From: UBA3792 sp964426415
Lineage (GTDB): Bacteria; Bacillota; Clostridia; Christensenellales; CAG-138
Reading direction: 5' to 3'
Length of the DNA: 64,000 bases
NCBI GenBank assembly: GCA_964426415.1
Contig: CAYRQM010000001.1
Span: forward strand, 1-64,000
A program made the translations under genes and the position numbers. Below the pieces are notes generated by a model. The model worked only from the letters and a program-made list of their open reading frames with translations. It did not search any database and had not been told where the DNA came from. This document shows, one piece after another, positions 50,220 to 59,167 of the stretch (positions are counted from its first letter, which is position 1; the number at the start of each line of letters is the position of its first letter).

Positions 50220-51884
50220 TTATTCGATTGTCAGCGCACTGCCAAACAGCGCGCAGAGTTGTTCTTCGCCGTCTTTGAGCTTGTCCGACTGAAACACGAT
50301 GGTCGTGTTGGGTCGAATCTCCTGTGCCGCCTGCTGCGCCACCGCAAAGTTGCGCGCAGACGACGCGATCTCCAGCCGCGATTCCTCGGTGGCAGGAAAC
50401 TGCACCGTCAGCGTGTCGTCCGAAAGCCGCACGCCCACGCTGTTCTTCACCGCAAACAGCACGATTGGGTTGATTGCCCCGATGCGCTGCTTGACCGCTG
50501 TCCAAAGCGCTTGCGGGTCGTCCGAAGGAACGCTTGCCGCCGATGCGGGCTGCGGCGCTTCGGACGCTTGCGCCTTTGCAATTGGTTTGGGCGGCAAAGG
50601 CTTCGTCTTGGGAGGCTCTGCCTGCGGCTGCTCCCAAGGCGGCTCCTCCGAAGGCGGCGGCGCATCGTCAAAAATCGGTGCTTCGTCCGCACGCGGCACT
50701 TCGCTTGGCTGCGGCGGCGTGGATGCAACGGGGATGGAGGAACGCGGCGCTTGTTCGAGCAGCGCCACCCGTGCCGCCAGCGCTTCGCGGGAAGCGTCGT
50801 CTACGGGGCGACAGATGCGCACGAAGGTGGATTCCACCAAAACCCGTGCGGTCGAAAGGTAGCGCAGCGTCGGTTCGATTTTGAGCAGCTGCTCCATGGC
50901 GTACAGGATACGCGCTTCATCGACGTCGCGGGTGAGCTTTTGATATTGGGCAAGCTGGTCGGCGGTGCAGTCCAAAAGGTCGGCACAGTCGCCGCAGGTT
51001 TTGACGAGCAGCAAGCTGCGCAGGTACTGCACCAAATCGCTTGTAAAGACGGTCAAATCGCGTCCGCTGCGCACCAGCGTGTCCAAGGCTTGCAGGCAGG
51101 TGACGGCGTCGCCGGTAAGCAGCGCTTTGGAAAGCGCAAAGAGCGTCTCTTGCCCCACGCTGCCCAAGACGTCGTAAACGTCCTGTTGGGTGATGGTTTT
51201 GTCCGTAAACGCAAGGCATTGATCCGCCAAGGAAAGGGCGTCGCGCATTCCGCCGTCTGCCGCCCGCGCAATGACGCGCAGCCCGTCCGGCTCGATGGAA
51301 GCGCCTGCCGCTTGCAGCACCGTCTGCAGCCGCGCCACAATTTGCGCGATGGTCAGCCGTCGAAAATCGAACCGCTGGCAGCGGGAAATGATGGTGGCAG
51401 GCAGCTTTTGCGGCTCGGTGGTCGCCAGAATAAAGACGACGTGGACGGGCGGCTCCTCTAAGGTTTTGAGCAGCGCGTTGAACGCCGAGGCGGAAAGCAT
51501 ATGCACCTCGTCGATGATGAAGACGCGGTATCGAAGCTGCAGCGGCGCAAACTGTGCCTGTTCGATCAGCTCACGGACGTTGTCCACGCCCGTATGGCTG
51601 GCGGCGTCGATCTCGACGATATCGGGACAGTCGTCGGAAGCGATTTTGCATTGGGCGCATTCGCCGCACGGCTCGCCGTCATGGGGCGAAAGGCAGTTGA
51701 TTGCACGCGCCAAAATCTTGGCGGAGCTGGTTTTGCCCGTGCCGCGGGAGCCGCAAAACAGGTATGCGTGAGACAGCCGCTGTTCGCGCACTTGGTTTTT
51801 GAGGATGGTGATGATGTGATCCTGCCCAACGACCTCGGAAAAGGTGGCGGGCCGATACGCACGGTACAAGGCAAGGCGTGCCAT
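50220..51884 (-). CDS. dnaX: DNA polymerase III gamma/tau subunit
   Basis: 554 residues. Clamp-loader ATPase: Walker A CGSRGTGKTSSAK (about 44-56), zinc cysteines CGECAQCKIASDDC, Walker B FIIDEVHMLS, sensor ISRCQRFDF. A Pro/Glu-rich linker (about 385-450) precedes the tau-like C-terminal domain, so full tau is encoded. No A-run slippage site was noticed in the linker region. Its divergent promoter faces the propeller-radA transcript. Confidence 0.96.
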   Translation of the reverse strand: MARLALYRAYRPATFSEVVGQDHIITILKNQVREQRLSHAYLFCGSRGTGKTSSAKILARAINCLSPHDGEPCGECAQCKIASDDCPDIVEIDAASHTGVDNVRELIEQAQFAPLQLRYRVFIIDEVHMLSASAFNALLKTLEEPPVHVVFILATTEPQKLPATIISRCQRFDFRRLTIAQIVARLQTVLQAAGASIEPDGLRVIARAADGGMRDALSLADQCLAFTDKTITQQDVYDVLGSVGQETLFALSKALLTGDAVTCLQALDTLVRSGRDLTVFTSDLVQYLRSLLLVKTCGDCADLLDCTADQLAQYQKLTRDVDEARILYAMEQLLKIEPTLRYLSTARVLVESTFVRICRPVDDASREALAARVALLEQAPRSSIPVASTPPQPSEVPRADEAPIFDDAPPPSEEPPWEQPQAEPPKTKPLPPKPIAKAQASEAPQPASAASVPSDDPQALWTAVKQRIGAINPIVLFAVKNSVGVRLSDDTLTVQFPATEESRLEIASSARNFAVAQQAAQEIRPNTTIVFQSDKLKDGEEQLCALFGSALTIE

Positions 51885-51916
51885 GAGCTGCTCCCTTCAG
51901 AAATTCTCTATCGGAA

Positions 51917-51945
51917 AGTATACCACAGAACGGCGCGAAGTGCAA
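51917..51945 (-). promoter_or_regulatory. dnaX promoter
   Basis: TTGCAC, 17 bases ending TGTGG, TATACT; about 26-base leader with a ribosome binding site. Confidence 0.82.
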
Positions 51946-51980
51946 CGGGACTTTGGATGCGCATTGCCTTGGGATAAGCA

Positions 51981-52009
51981 TTGACCGAAGCGCAAAAAGC
52001 GTGTAAAAT
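51981..52009 (+). promoter_or_regulatory. Promoter of the propeller-radA transcript, predicted leaderless
   Basis: TTGACC, 17 bases, TAAAAT, then AACAAT and the ATG at 52016. Confidence 0.85.
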
Positions 52010-52015
52010 AACAAT

Positions 52016-53176
52016 ATGAAACATGAACGGCACTATCGTTCCACCGACGGACGGACGGCGAAGCTGTCCCGCTTCCGCGTCGCCCCGTACCTCCAAATTC
52101 TGTTGGGGGTCGTTTTGCTTGCGCTGACGGTGGGGCTTTTGTACCATGTCGTTTTGCCGCTGCTGCAAAAAGCAACCGACGCGCACAACCATCCTGCCGC
52201 CGTCGTCGCCGCCGCCACCGATGCGCCGACGCCCACGCCCACCGCCGCGCCCGAAACGCAGCATGCGCTGTACACCATCGATCTCAAGACGGCGCAGCAC
52301 GAGATTGTCATTCCTGAATATCAATACGCCGCCGACGTGTCCGTCACGGGGCAGACCGTTTGCTGTGCCGTGGGCGAATACGAAAGCGGCACCATTGCGT
52401 TTTTGCGCGTATCGCTGTACGACACCGCCACCGCCACGCGCAAGCTGCTGGCGCTGCCGATGCAGTACAAAAGCATCCGCTTCCCCTGCGCCAACGACCG
52501 CTGGATCGTCTATCTGGACGCCACCGCGAACGGCGGCGGGCGCATCATGGCATACGACCGCACGGCGCAAAGTGCCGTTTGCCTCAAGCCCTTCTATTTG
52601 GGGCTGCCGTTTCTGACGTTGGACGGCGACAATGCGGCATGGATCGAGCGCACGGGACAGACGCGGGACAAACTGTTTGTGTGCGATCTCAACAGCGGCG
52701 AAATCGTGACCGTCGCCATTTTCGATAACTGCGCATACGGGCTGTCGCGCCCGTGCCTGTACGACGGCAAGCTCTTGTATGTCGATCCAAGCGGCAACAC
52801 GGTGCGGCTGACGCTTGCCACGGGCGAAACGGAAACGCTGTCCATCGAGGGCAATGTGCACGACCCCGTGATGAACGATTCGTATGTCGCCTACCTTGAC
52901 AGCAACCATGCCGCAAACGGCAAGCTGTACGTCTACCAAGACGGCGTTTCCACCGAGGTCGCCGCGGGCGTCGTGCAATTTGCGCTGGGCGACGACTTCG
53001 TCGCGTACGGCAGATACGACAAAAACTACGTCTACTTTCCTGCGGACGGCACGACGTTTTGCACCACCCGCAGCGACGAGACGGCGCAGTTTCTGACGGC
53101 GGGCGGCAGCCTGCTGGTGTGGATGGACGTGACATGGCGCGACAAGGACGTCATGGAATACATGACGATACAATAG
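52016..53176 (+). CDS. Membrane-anchored beta-propeller-like protein
   Basis: 386 residues. Cytosolic head (1-24), one membrane segment (about 26-48), Thr/Pro linker (TDAPTPTPTAAPE), then an extracytoplasmic region with repeating strands such as YTIDLKTAQHEIVIPE, LFVCDLNSGEIVTVAIFD, LLYVDPSGNTVRLTLATGE and LYVYQDGVSTEV, a TolB/DUF5050-like propeller. Function unknown. Ends 7 bases before radA, so the two genes share a transcript; no Shine-Dalgarno sequence. Confidence 0.75.
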   Translation: MKHERHYRSTDGRTAKLSRFRVAPYLQILLGVVLLALTVGLLYHVVLPLLQKATDAHNHPAAVVAAATDAPTPTPTAAPETQHALYTIDLKTAQHEIVIPEYQYAADVSVTGQTVCCAVGEYESGTIAFLRVSLYDTATATRKLLALPMQYKSIRFPCANDRWIVYLDATANGGGRIMAYDRTAQSAVCLKPFYLGLPFLTLDGDNAAWIERTGQTRDKLFVCDLNSGEIVTVAIFDNCAYGLSRPCLYDGKLLYVDPSGNTVRLTLATGETETLSIEGNVHDPVMNDSYVAYLDSNHAANGKLYVYQDGVSTEVAAGVVQFALGDDFVAYGRYDKNYVYFPADGTTFCTTRSDETAQFLTAGGSLLVWMDVTWRDKDVMEYMTIQ

Positions 53177-53183
53177 GAGCATT

Positions 53184-54515
53184 ATGAAAGAAAAAACTGC
53201 TTGGGTCTGCGGCGAATGCGGATACGAATCTCCGCGTTGGATGGGGAAGTGTCCCCAATGCGGCAGCTGGAACACCTTGGTCGAGGAAGAACGGGTGACG
53301 GTGCACCGCAGCGCATCTGTGGGAAAAGCGGTTCCGCTGCAATCGGTGCGGGTGGAGGCGCAAAAGCGCACGTCCACCGGCATGCCCGAGCTGGATCGCG
53401 TGCTGGGCGGCGGGCTTGTGGACGGCATGACGGTGCTTTTGGGCGGCGATCCCGGCATCGGAAAATCTACGCTGCTGCTGCAGGCGGCAGACTGTCTTGC
53501 CCGTGCGGGCGTGGTGCTGTATGTATCGGGCGAGGAAAGCCGTTCGCAAATCAAGCTCCGTGCGGATCGGCTGCAGGTCAAAAGCGACATCCTGCTCTAT
53601 TGCGAAACGTCGGTGGAGGACGCCATCGAACAGGCAAAGACCGTCCACGCCACCGTGCTGATTGTGGATTCCATCCAAACCATGCAGTCCGAAACCGCCG
53701 AAAGCGCGGCGGGCAGCGTGTCGCAGGTGCGGGCTTCCACCGCGGTGCTGACACGGTTTGCCAAGGACAACGGCGTCGTGGTGCTGATTGTGGGGCACGT
53801 CACCAAGGACGGCGCCATTGCGGGGCCGCGGGTCTTAGAACACATCGTCGATACCGTGCTCTATTTCGAAGGCGACCGCCACGAAGGGCTGCGGCTGCTG
53901 CGCGCCACCAAAAACCGCTTCGGCTCCACCAATGAGCTGGGCGTGTTCGAGATGTGCGACAGCGGCATGCGCGAGGTGGACGACCCGTCCGCGCTGTTCG
54001 TCACGGGCGCCAACAGCGTAGGCTGTGCCGTGACCTGCGTGCTGGAGGGCTCAAGGCCGTTGCTTGCCGAAGTGCAGTCGCTGCTGTGTCCCACCGCTTT
54101 TGGCAGTCCGCGCCGTACCGCCATCGGCATGGACACGGGACGGCTCAATCTGATTTTAGCGGTGCTGGAGCGCAAAGCACGTCTCAAAATGAGCGACAAG
54201 GACGTATACTGTGATATCGCGGGCAACCTTCGCGTGCTGGATCGCGGCGCCGACCTTGCCACCGCGCTGTGCTTGGCGTCTGCCCTGTTAGAAAAGCCCA
54301 TGCCCGCGCACACCGTTGTGCTGGGCGAACTGGGGCTGACGGGCGAACTGCGTCCCGTCGCCCAAATCGACACCCGTATTCGGGAATGTATGCGGCTGGG
54401 GTATTCCACCATCGTCCTGCCCAAGCGCTGCAAATGCAGCGAAACGGGCGTTGCCTTGGTGCGCGCCGCCGATCTCAACGACGCGATTCGCGCCACCCTA
54501 TTGCCGCAGGCATAG
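53184..54515 (+). CDS. radA: DNA repair ATPase RadA
   Basis: 443 residues. N-terminal zinc finger CGECGYESPRWMGKCPQCGSW at 11-31, RecA-like core with Walker A GGDPGIGKSTL, the RadA motif KNRFGSTNE, and a C-terminal Lon-protease-like domain (LGELGLTGELRPV). Promotes branch migration in recombination. GGAG before ATG 53184. Confidence 0.97.
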   Translation: MKEKTAWVCGECGYESPRWMGKCPQCGSWNTLVEEERVTVHRSASVGKAVPLQSVRVEAQKRTSTGMPELDRVLGGGLVDGMTVLLGGDPGIGKSTLLLQAADCLARAGVVLYVSGEESRSQIKLRADRLQVKSDILLYCETSVEDAIEQAKTVHATVLIVDSIQTMQSETAESAAGSVSQVRASTAVLTRFAKDNGVVVLIVGHVTKDGAIAGPRVLEHIVDTVLYFEGDRHEGLRLLRATKNRFGSTNELGVFEMCDSGMREVDDPSALFVTGANSVGCAVTCVLEGSRPLLAEVQSLLCPTAFGSPRRTAIGMDTGRLNLILAVLERKARLKMSDKDVYCDIAGNLRVLDRGADLATALCLASALLEKPMPAHTVVLGELGLTGELRPVAQIDTRIRECMRLGYSTIVLPKRCKCSETGVALVRAADLNDAIRATLLPQA

Positions 54516-54571
54516 CGGCCCAATTTGGATACGGAGCGACGGCTGACAAACGTGCGCCGACGCCGCCGATA

Positions 54572-54609
54572 AAAGAGGACGGGAGAACCGAAGGGTTCGC
54601 CCGTCCTTT
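54572..54609. terminator. Bidirectional terminator between radA and the DUF368 gene
   Basis: AGGACGGG-A-GAACC-GAAG-GGTTC-G-CCCGTCCT with A4 before and TTT after. Confidence 0.85.
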
Positions 54610-54646
54610 GTCGCCGACCGAAATCGACGATTTTTGGAGAATCGGA

Positions 54647-55813
54647 TTAGGCTTTTTTGCGGGTCATGCCCCATGCGGTGAAAAACCCTGCCGCAAGGCA
54701 CAGGATGGCGGCGGGAATGTACCACCATTGGGCAAGGTTCGCGCCGAGACTGCCCCAGCACGTCGCCTTCATAAAGATGGCGTAAGGGGACATGACCATC
54801 AGGGCGATGATGCCGTAATAGGTGGGGGTGGGGTGGCGATCCAACAGCCACTTGATGAGCTTGGACACCACCAAAAGCCCCGCAAGCACGCCGATGCCAA
54901 ACGGAATCAGCACAAGCAGATGCGGCACGGCGTCGCCAAACTGCAGGGTCAGCACCGCCGAGATGAAGTTCTTGAGATGGGTCATGACGCTGTTGTAATA
55001 CCCAAGCACCAGCAGCACCATCGAGCCGGAAATGCCGGGCACGATCATGGTGCCTGCGGCGATGAAGCCCAGCGCCGCGCACAGCAGCACCGTCCAAATG
55101 CCGTTGTTCAGCCGATCGATCGTGCGGTAGGCGTAGAACACATGGGCGGGGCCCGCGTTGGCGTCGGTGAGCGTCACGGTGCCGTTGTCGAAGGTGGCGA
55201 GCGCAAAGGTGGTTTCGCCGTCAATGGTGAAGTAATCCTTGTCGTTGTCCACGTTGCGCAGCTGAATGTACGCATCGTCCTTGGCGCGCTTGACCTCGTA
55301 CAGCGTGCCTTCGGGCGTGTCAGTGGCTTCTTCGGACAGCAGAATGCGATCGCCCACGCGCACCGTATCGGTCACGGCGTCGTAGCGCTCATGGGTGGTG
55401 TTGTTCAAAACGGGAAGCAGGATCATGATGGCAGCCATCAGCAGTGCCACGACGAAATAGCCGAAGCGGACTTTCTTTCCTTTTATTTCGCGGAACAGCA
55501 TGGGCAGCGAGCCGAGAATCAACCCGCAGAACAGCAGGATGGTGAGAAACTCGAATTTTTCGAGCAGCCATGTGATGACGAAGGACAGCGCCGCGACGCC
55601 CAGCACAATGCCCAGCGCATACGGGATGAGCTTGACAATGGCGCGGCGGCGGATGGTTTTGTCCTTGCTGGTGATGGATACGGCGTCCTCATAAACGCCA
55701 ATGGTCAGCAACATAGAGCCGCCGCTGACGCCCGGGATGACGACGGCAAGCCCCACCAACGTGCCCTGCAAGACGGCAAGGCAATATTTCAAAAACTTTC
55801 TAAACTTTTCCAT
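54647..55813 (-). CDS. DUF368 polyprenyl-phosphate translocase with extracellular insert
   Basis: 388 residues; the family is about 270-310. DUF368 proteins (PopT) were recently shown to flip undecaprenyl phosphate back across the membrane, recycling the carrier for wall synthesis. Both internal repeats carry the family motif: VIPGVSGGSM (about 25-34) and IVPGISGSM (about 257-265). About 95 hydrophilic residues (138-232) sit between membrane segments, with a beta-rich pattern (GDRILLSEEATDTPEGTLYEV). ATG 55813 fits the promoter; GTG 55819 is in frame but before the predicted transcript start. Confidence 0.9.
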   Translation of the reverse strand: MEKFRKFLKYCLAVLQGTLVGLAVVIPGVSGGSMLLTIGVYEDAVSITSKDKTIRRRAIVKLIPYALGIVLGVAALSFVITWLLEKFEFLTILLFCGLILGSLPMLFREIKGKKVRFGYFVVALLMAAIMILLPVLNNTTHERYDAVTDTVRVGDRILLSEEATDTPEGTLYEVKRAKDDAYIQLRNVDNDKDYFTIDGETTFALATFDNGTVTLTDANAGPAHVFYAYRTIDRLNNGIWTVLLCAALGFIAAGTMIVPGISGSMVLLVLGYYNSVMTHLKNFISAVLTLQFGDAVPHLLVLIPFGIGVLAGLLVVSKLIKWLLDRHPTPTYYGIIALMVMSPYAIFMKATCWGSLGANLAQWWYIPAAILCLAAGFFTAWGMTRKKA

Positions 55814-55819
55814 ACGCAC

Positions 55820-55848
55820 ATTGTATGCGATTGGAATGTGTTCGTCAA
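55820..55848 (-). promoter_or_regulatory. DUF368 promoter, predicted leaderless
   Basis: TTGACG, 17 bases, TACAAT, then GTGCGT and the ATG. Confidence 0.85.
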
Positions 55849-55961
55849 TCGTTTTTCACATTTCGGCATGTAAATTCCACAATACAAACGCATTTTCTCC
55901 ATACGCGGTTCAAAATCTGCCTGTATGATAACGCCATCGAAAAGAAACAGGAGATGTTGAT

Positions 55962-57170
55962 ATGGAATACAACGCTACACCGAAGAAAAGTCGCGGCAGC
56001 ATTGGCGTCGTCATTTGCTTTACGGCATTGGCGGTGGTACTTGGTCTGTTCGCAGGATTGCTGCTGACAAACCAAATCCGCAAGAGTAACGCAGCGGATG
56101 CGCAGGCAGACGCGACGGCGTTGGCAACAGACGCACCCGTTGCCACCGCAGATACGGAACCGACGGACGATGCGGCGGGCAGCCTGCTGACCACGGGCGA
56201 CACATCCGCGTCCGCATCCCAGTTTGCCTATGACGGGCAGTACACCCGTGCGCAGATTGTCGAGATGTGCGCGCCCAGCGTCGTCGGCATCGACACGACC
56301 GTCCTTGAAACATATTGGGGACAGCAGTACGAAGCGACGGGCAGCGGCAGCGGCGTGATTCTGACCGCAGACGGCTATATCGCCACCTGTGCGCACGTCG
56401 TGGACGGCGCCACCGCCATCACCGTGACGCTGCACGACGATACCGCTTATGAAGCCACCGTCATCGGCACGGATTCGCGCAACGACTTGGCAATTCTCAA
56501 GATTGACGCAACCGGACTGACGCCTGCCACCATCGGCGACAGCGACATGCTGACCGTCGGCGAGGACGTCATCGCCATCGGCAACCCGTTGGGCGAGCTG
56601 CGCGGCACCGCCACCAGCGGCATCGTGTCCGCCGTGTGTCGTTCTGTCACGGTAGACGGCGTCGATATGGAGTTGGTGCAGACGGACGCCGCCATCAGCC
56701 CGGGCAATTCGGGCGGCGGACTGTTCGACGCAAGCGGCAAGCTGATTGGCTTGGTCAACGCCAAGGTCGCGGATTCGAACGCCGAAGGGTTGGGCTTCGC
56801 CATCCCCGTCAACAGCGTGGTCAATGAAATCAACGACATCCTCAATTATGGCTACATCACGGGACGCGCCTCCTTGGGCATCTACACCCAAAACGTCACG
56901 CTGCGTGGCGACTACGGGATGTTCTCTCAGAACAGCACCAGCTGCGTGCAGGTGGCAGACGTCGTAGCGGACAGCGCAGCCGAAGCGGCAGACATCCGCG
57001 TAGGCGACTTAATCTTGGCAGTGGACGGCACGCAGGTTACCTCCAATTCCGTCCTGTCCAACCTAATCGCAACGTACAACGCGGGCGACACGGCAACCAT
57101 TACCATTCAGCGCAATGGGCAACAGTTCAACGTCAGCGTGACCTTCCGCGAGTACGTGCCCACCACCTAA
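55962..57170 (+). CDS. htrA: Membrane-anchored HtrA-type serine protease
   Basis: 402 residues. One N-terminal membrane segment (about 15-38), Ala/Thr/Asp linker, trypsin-like domain with the triad His145 (TCAHVVDG), Asp175 (SRNDLAILK) and Ser250 (SPGNSGGGLF), then one PDZ domain (about 305-395, ADIRVGDLILAVDG). Quality control of exported proteins. AGGAGA before ATG 55962; divergent from the DUF368 gene. Confidence 0.95.
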   Translation: MEYNATPKKSRGSIGVVICFTALAVVLGLFAGLLLTNQIRKSNAADAQADATALATDAPVATADTEPTDDAAGSLLTTGDTSASASQFAYDGQYTRAQIVEMCAPSVVGIDTTVLETYWGQQYEATGSGSGVILTADGYIATCAHVVDGATAITVTLHDDTAYEATVIGTDSRNDLAILKIDATGLTPATIGDSDMLTVGEDVIAIGNPLGELRGTATSGIVSAVCRSVTVDGVDMELVQTDAAISPGNSGGGLFDASGKLIGLVNAKVADSNAEGLGFAIPVNSVVNEINDILNYGYITGRASLGIYTQNVTLRGDYGMFSQNSTSCVQVADVVADSAAEAADIRVGDLILAVDGTQVTSNSVLSNLIATYNAGDTATITIQRNGQQFNVSVTFREYVPTT

Positions 57171-57240
57171 TCGAATCTTCTTCTTCCATGTTTGCGCCTT
57201 GGGACGCCCCCTTCCATGTTCCAAGGCGCAAAGCCCCCCG

Positions 57241-57266
57241 CCCCGCAGCCTGTCTGCGGGGTTTTT
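57241..57266 (+). terminator. htrA terminator
   Basis: CCCCGCAG-CCTGT-CTGCGGGG followed by five T. Confidence 0.92.
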
Positions 57267-57290
57267 GCTGTCCAAATTGCCCTTGCGGGC

Positions 57291-57319
57291 TTGCGCCCAA
57301 GGCGAAAATCCTGTATACT
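57291..57319 (+). promoter_or_regulatory. Promoter of the second LysR gene
   Basis: TTGCGC, 17 bases, TATACT. Confidence 0.82.
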
Positions 57320-57343
57320 GATGCGTGTGGGGAGGCGCGCACT

Positions 57344-58279
57344 ATGAATATCCTGCATCTCAAATACGCGGTGGAAGTCGCAAAGGAAGGCTCGCTCAAC
57401 AAGGCAGCCGAAAATCTCTACATGGGGCAGCCAAACCTGAGTCGCGCCATCAAAGAATTGGAGCGGGACTTGGGCGTGACGCTGTTCGAACGCTCCGCCA
57501 AGGGCATGGTGGTCACGCCGGAGGGCGAATCGTTCTTGGGCTATGCCAAGAAGATTCTGCACCAGATCGACGAGGTGGAGGCGCTGTACCAAAAGGGGCT
57601 TCCCATCAAGCAGCGGTTTTCCATTTCCGTGCCGCGTGCCAGCTACATTTCCGCCGCCTTCGCCGCCTTTTCCCAAAGCATGGACAACGCGCCCGCCGAG
57701 CTGTTCTATAAAGAAACAAATGCATCCCGCGCCATCGACAACATTCTGCAGGCGGACTATAAGCTGGGCGTCATTCGCTACACCGAACAATACGAAAAAT
57801 ACTTCAAGGCGATGCTGGACGACAAAGGCTTCGACTACGAGCTGGTGGCGGAAATCACCTATGTGCTGCTCATGAGCAAGGCGCATCCGTTGGCGTCGCA
57901 TGCCGACGTCACCTTCGACGATCTGAAATCCTATGTCGAGATTGCGCACGCCGATCCATACGTGCCATCCTTGCCGCTGTCCGAGGTGCGCAAGGAGGAG
58001 CTGCCCGAAATCGACCGCCGCATCTTCGTGTTTGAACGCGCCAGCCAATTTGAGCTGCTGTCCGAAAACCCCGAAACCTTCATGTGGGTGTCACCCGTGC
58101 CCACATCGCTGTTGGAACGATACGACTTGGCGCAAAAGCGCTGCGCCGAAAACACCAAGGTCTATCGGGACGTGCTCATCTATCGAAAGGACTACCGCCT
58201 GACCGCGACGGACAAGCGCTTCATCTCCGCGCTGTGCGACGCCAAGCGCGCCTTCTTGGATCATCCGCATCTGGATTGA
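57344..58279 (+). CDS. LysR-family transcriptional regulator
   Basis: 311 residues. HTH at 1-62 (GSLNKAAENLYMGQPNLSRAIKELE) and effector domain at about 90-290. The start at 57344 follows GGGGAGG at 57330-57336; the frame is open further upstream into the htrA terminator, which is not coding. Convergent with a GntR gene; regulated genes unknown. Confidence 0.92.
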   Translation: MNILHLKYAVEVAKEGSLNKAAENLYMGQPNLSRAIKELERDLGVTLFERSAKGMVVTPEGESFLGYAKKILHQIDEVEALYQKGLPIKQRFSISVPRASYISAAFAAFSQSMDNAPAELFYKETNASRAIDNILQADYKLGVIRYTEQYEKYFKAMLDDKGFDYELVAEITYVLLMSKAHPLASHADVTFDDLKSYVEIAHADPYVPSLPLSEVRKEELPEIDRRIFVFERASQFELLSENPETFMWVSPVPTSLLERYDLAQKRCAENTKVYRDVLIYRKDYRLTATDKRFISALCDAKRAFLDHPHLD

Positions 58280-58325
58280 GGGCAGGCGCAGCCGAAAGTT
58301 TGTGAAAAAAGAAAGCCAAAAGCAC

Positions 58326-58352
58326 AAAAGACCGTCGAATCGACGGTCGTTT
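58326..58352. terminator. Bidirectional terminator between LysR and GntR genes
   Basis: GACCGTCG-AAT-CGACGGTC, perfect 8-base stem, A4 on the left and GTTT on the right. Confidence 0.75.
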
Positions 58353-58364
58353 GTGTCTCCCTTG

Positions 58365-59033
58365 CTATTTGAGGTCGGCAGGTATGCGGCTCGTGGCGTC
58401 CATGATATGGTCGTGGAGCAGCTTCTTGGCGCCCTCTACGTCGCGTGCGCGGCACGCGTTGACGATGGCTTCGTGTTCACGGATGGAAACGGCGCGGTCT
58501 TCGGCGCTGCTGTAAAAGCCGGAGCGCAGATAACGGTCGATGTTGGCATGGATGATTTCCATGAGCATATCGGCAACGGGATTGCACGCTTCGCGGGTGA
58601 GCGCGTCGTGAAAATCGGCGTTGAGATGCTCGACGGGGAACAGCTCGCTGGCGTTGCGCTGCTTGTCGATGATGGCGTCCAGCTCGGCAAAATCATCGTC
58701 CGTCATGCGGGGAATGGCGGTTTCTAAGATCGCCGTGGAGATCGCTGCGCGCACCTGCATCATGTCGATGAGGAGCTTGCGCGAAAGCTCGGTGACGGTC
58801 GCACCGCGATTGGGATGAATGGTGACCAAATTCTGTGCTTCCAACTGGCGCAGCGCCTCTCGCACAGGAATATGGCTGACATTCAAAGCGGTAGAAATCT
58901 CGTCTTGTTTCAGCTGGGTGCCGCCCGGCAAATTGCCGTTGACGATCCCGGTGCGCAGCACACGATAGACCCAGTCCTGCGTGCCTGCACCCTCGCGGGA
59001 ACCGACTGAAGTGGCGAGTTGCTTGTAGTCCAT
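58365..59033 (-). CDS. GntR-family regulator, FCD type
   Basis: 222 residues. Winged HTH (about 12-80; NGNLPGGTQLKQDEISTALNVSHIPVREALRQLEAQ, core VSHIPVREALRQLE) and an all-helical FCD ligand domain with the metal-binding-type histidines (NADFHDAL, EHEAIVNA, DHIMDAT). Probably senses an organic acid or sugar acid; no metabolic genes adjoin. GGAG lies 12 bases before ATG 59033. Confidence 0.93.
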   Translation of the reverse strand: MDYKQLATSVGSREGAGTQDWVYRVLRTGIVNGNLPGGTQLKQDEISTALNVSHIPVREALRQLEAQNLVTIHPNRGATVTELSRKLLIDMMQVRAAISTAILETAIPRMTDDDFAELDAIIDKQRNASELFPVEHLNADFHDALTREACNPVADMLMEIIHANIDRYLRSGFYSSAEDRAVSIREHEAIVNACRARDVEGAKKLLHDHIMDATSRIPADLK

Positions 59034-59087
59034 GGTAAGATACACTCCAAAAGTATGTATTCGAAGGAGCCCACTCCCTCGATGTGC

Positions 59088-59116
59088 ATTATAATATATT
59101 TTATCTGATTCGTCAA
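59088..59116 (-). promoter_or_regulatory. GntR gene promoter
   Basis: TTGACG, 17 bases, TATAAT; leader of about 48 bases. Confidence 0.85.
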
Positions 59117-59167
59117 GCCATAAAACCACACAAAAAACACATTTTCGTATTTTTTTCTATTATGCCC

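Noticed and set aside
50385..50730. Programmed frameshift in dnaX making a separate gamma subunit
   Set aside because: No A-run slippery heptamer with a nearby stem was found in the linker region.
51885..52015. Signal recognition particle RNA next to dnaX, as in Bacillus
   Set aside because: The 131-base gap is filled by two divergent promoters and shows no SRP-like hairpin with GGAA loop.
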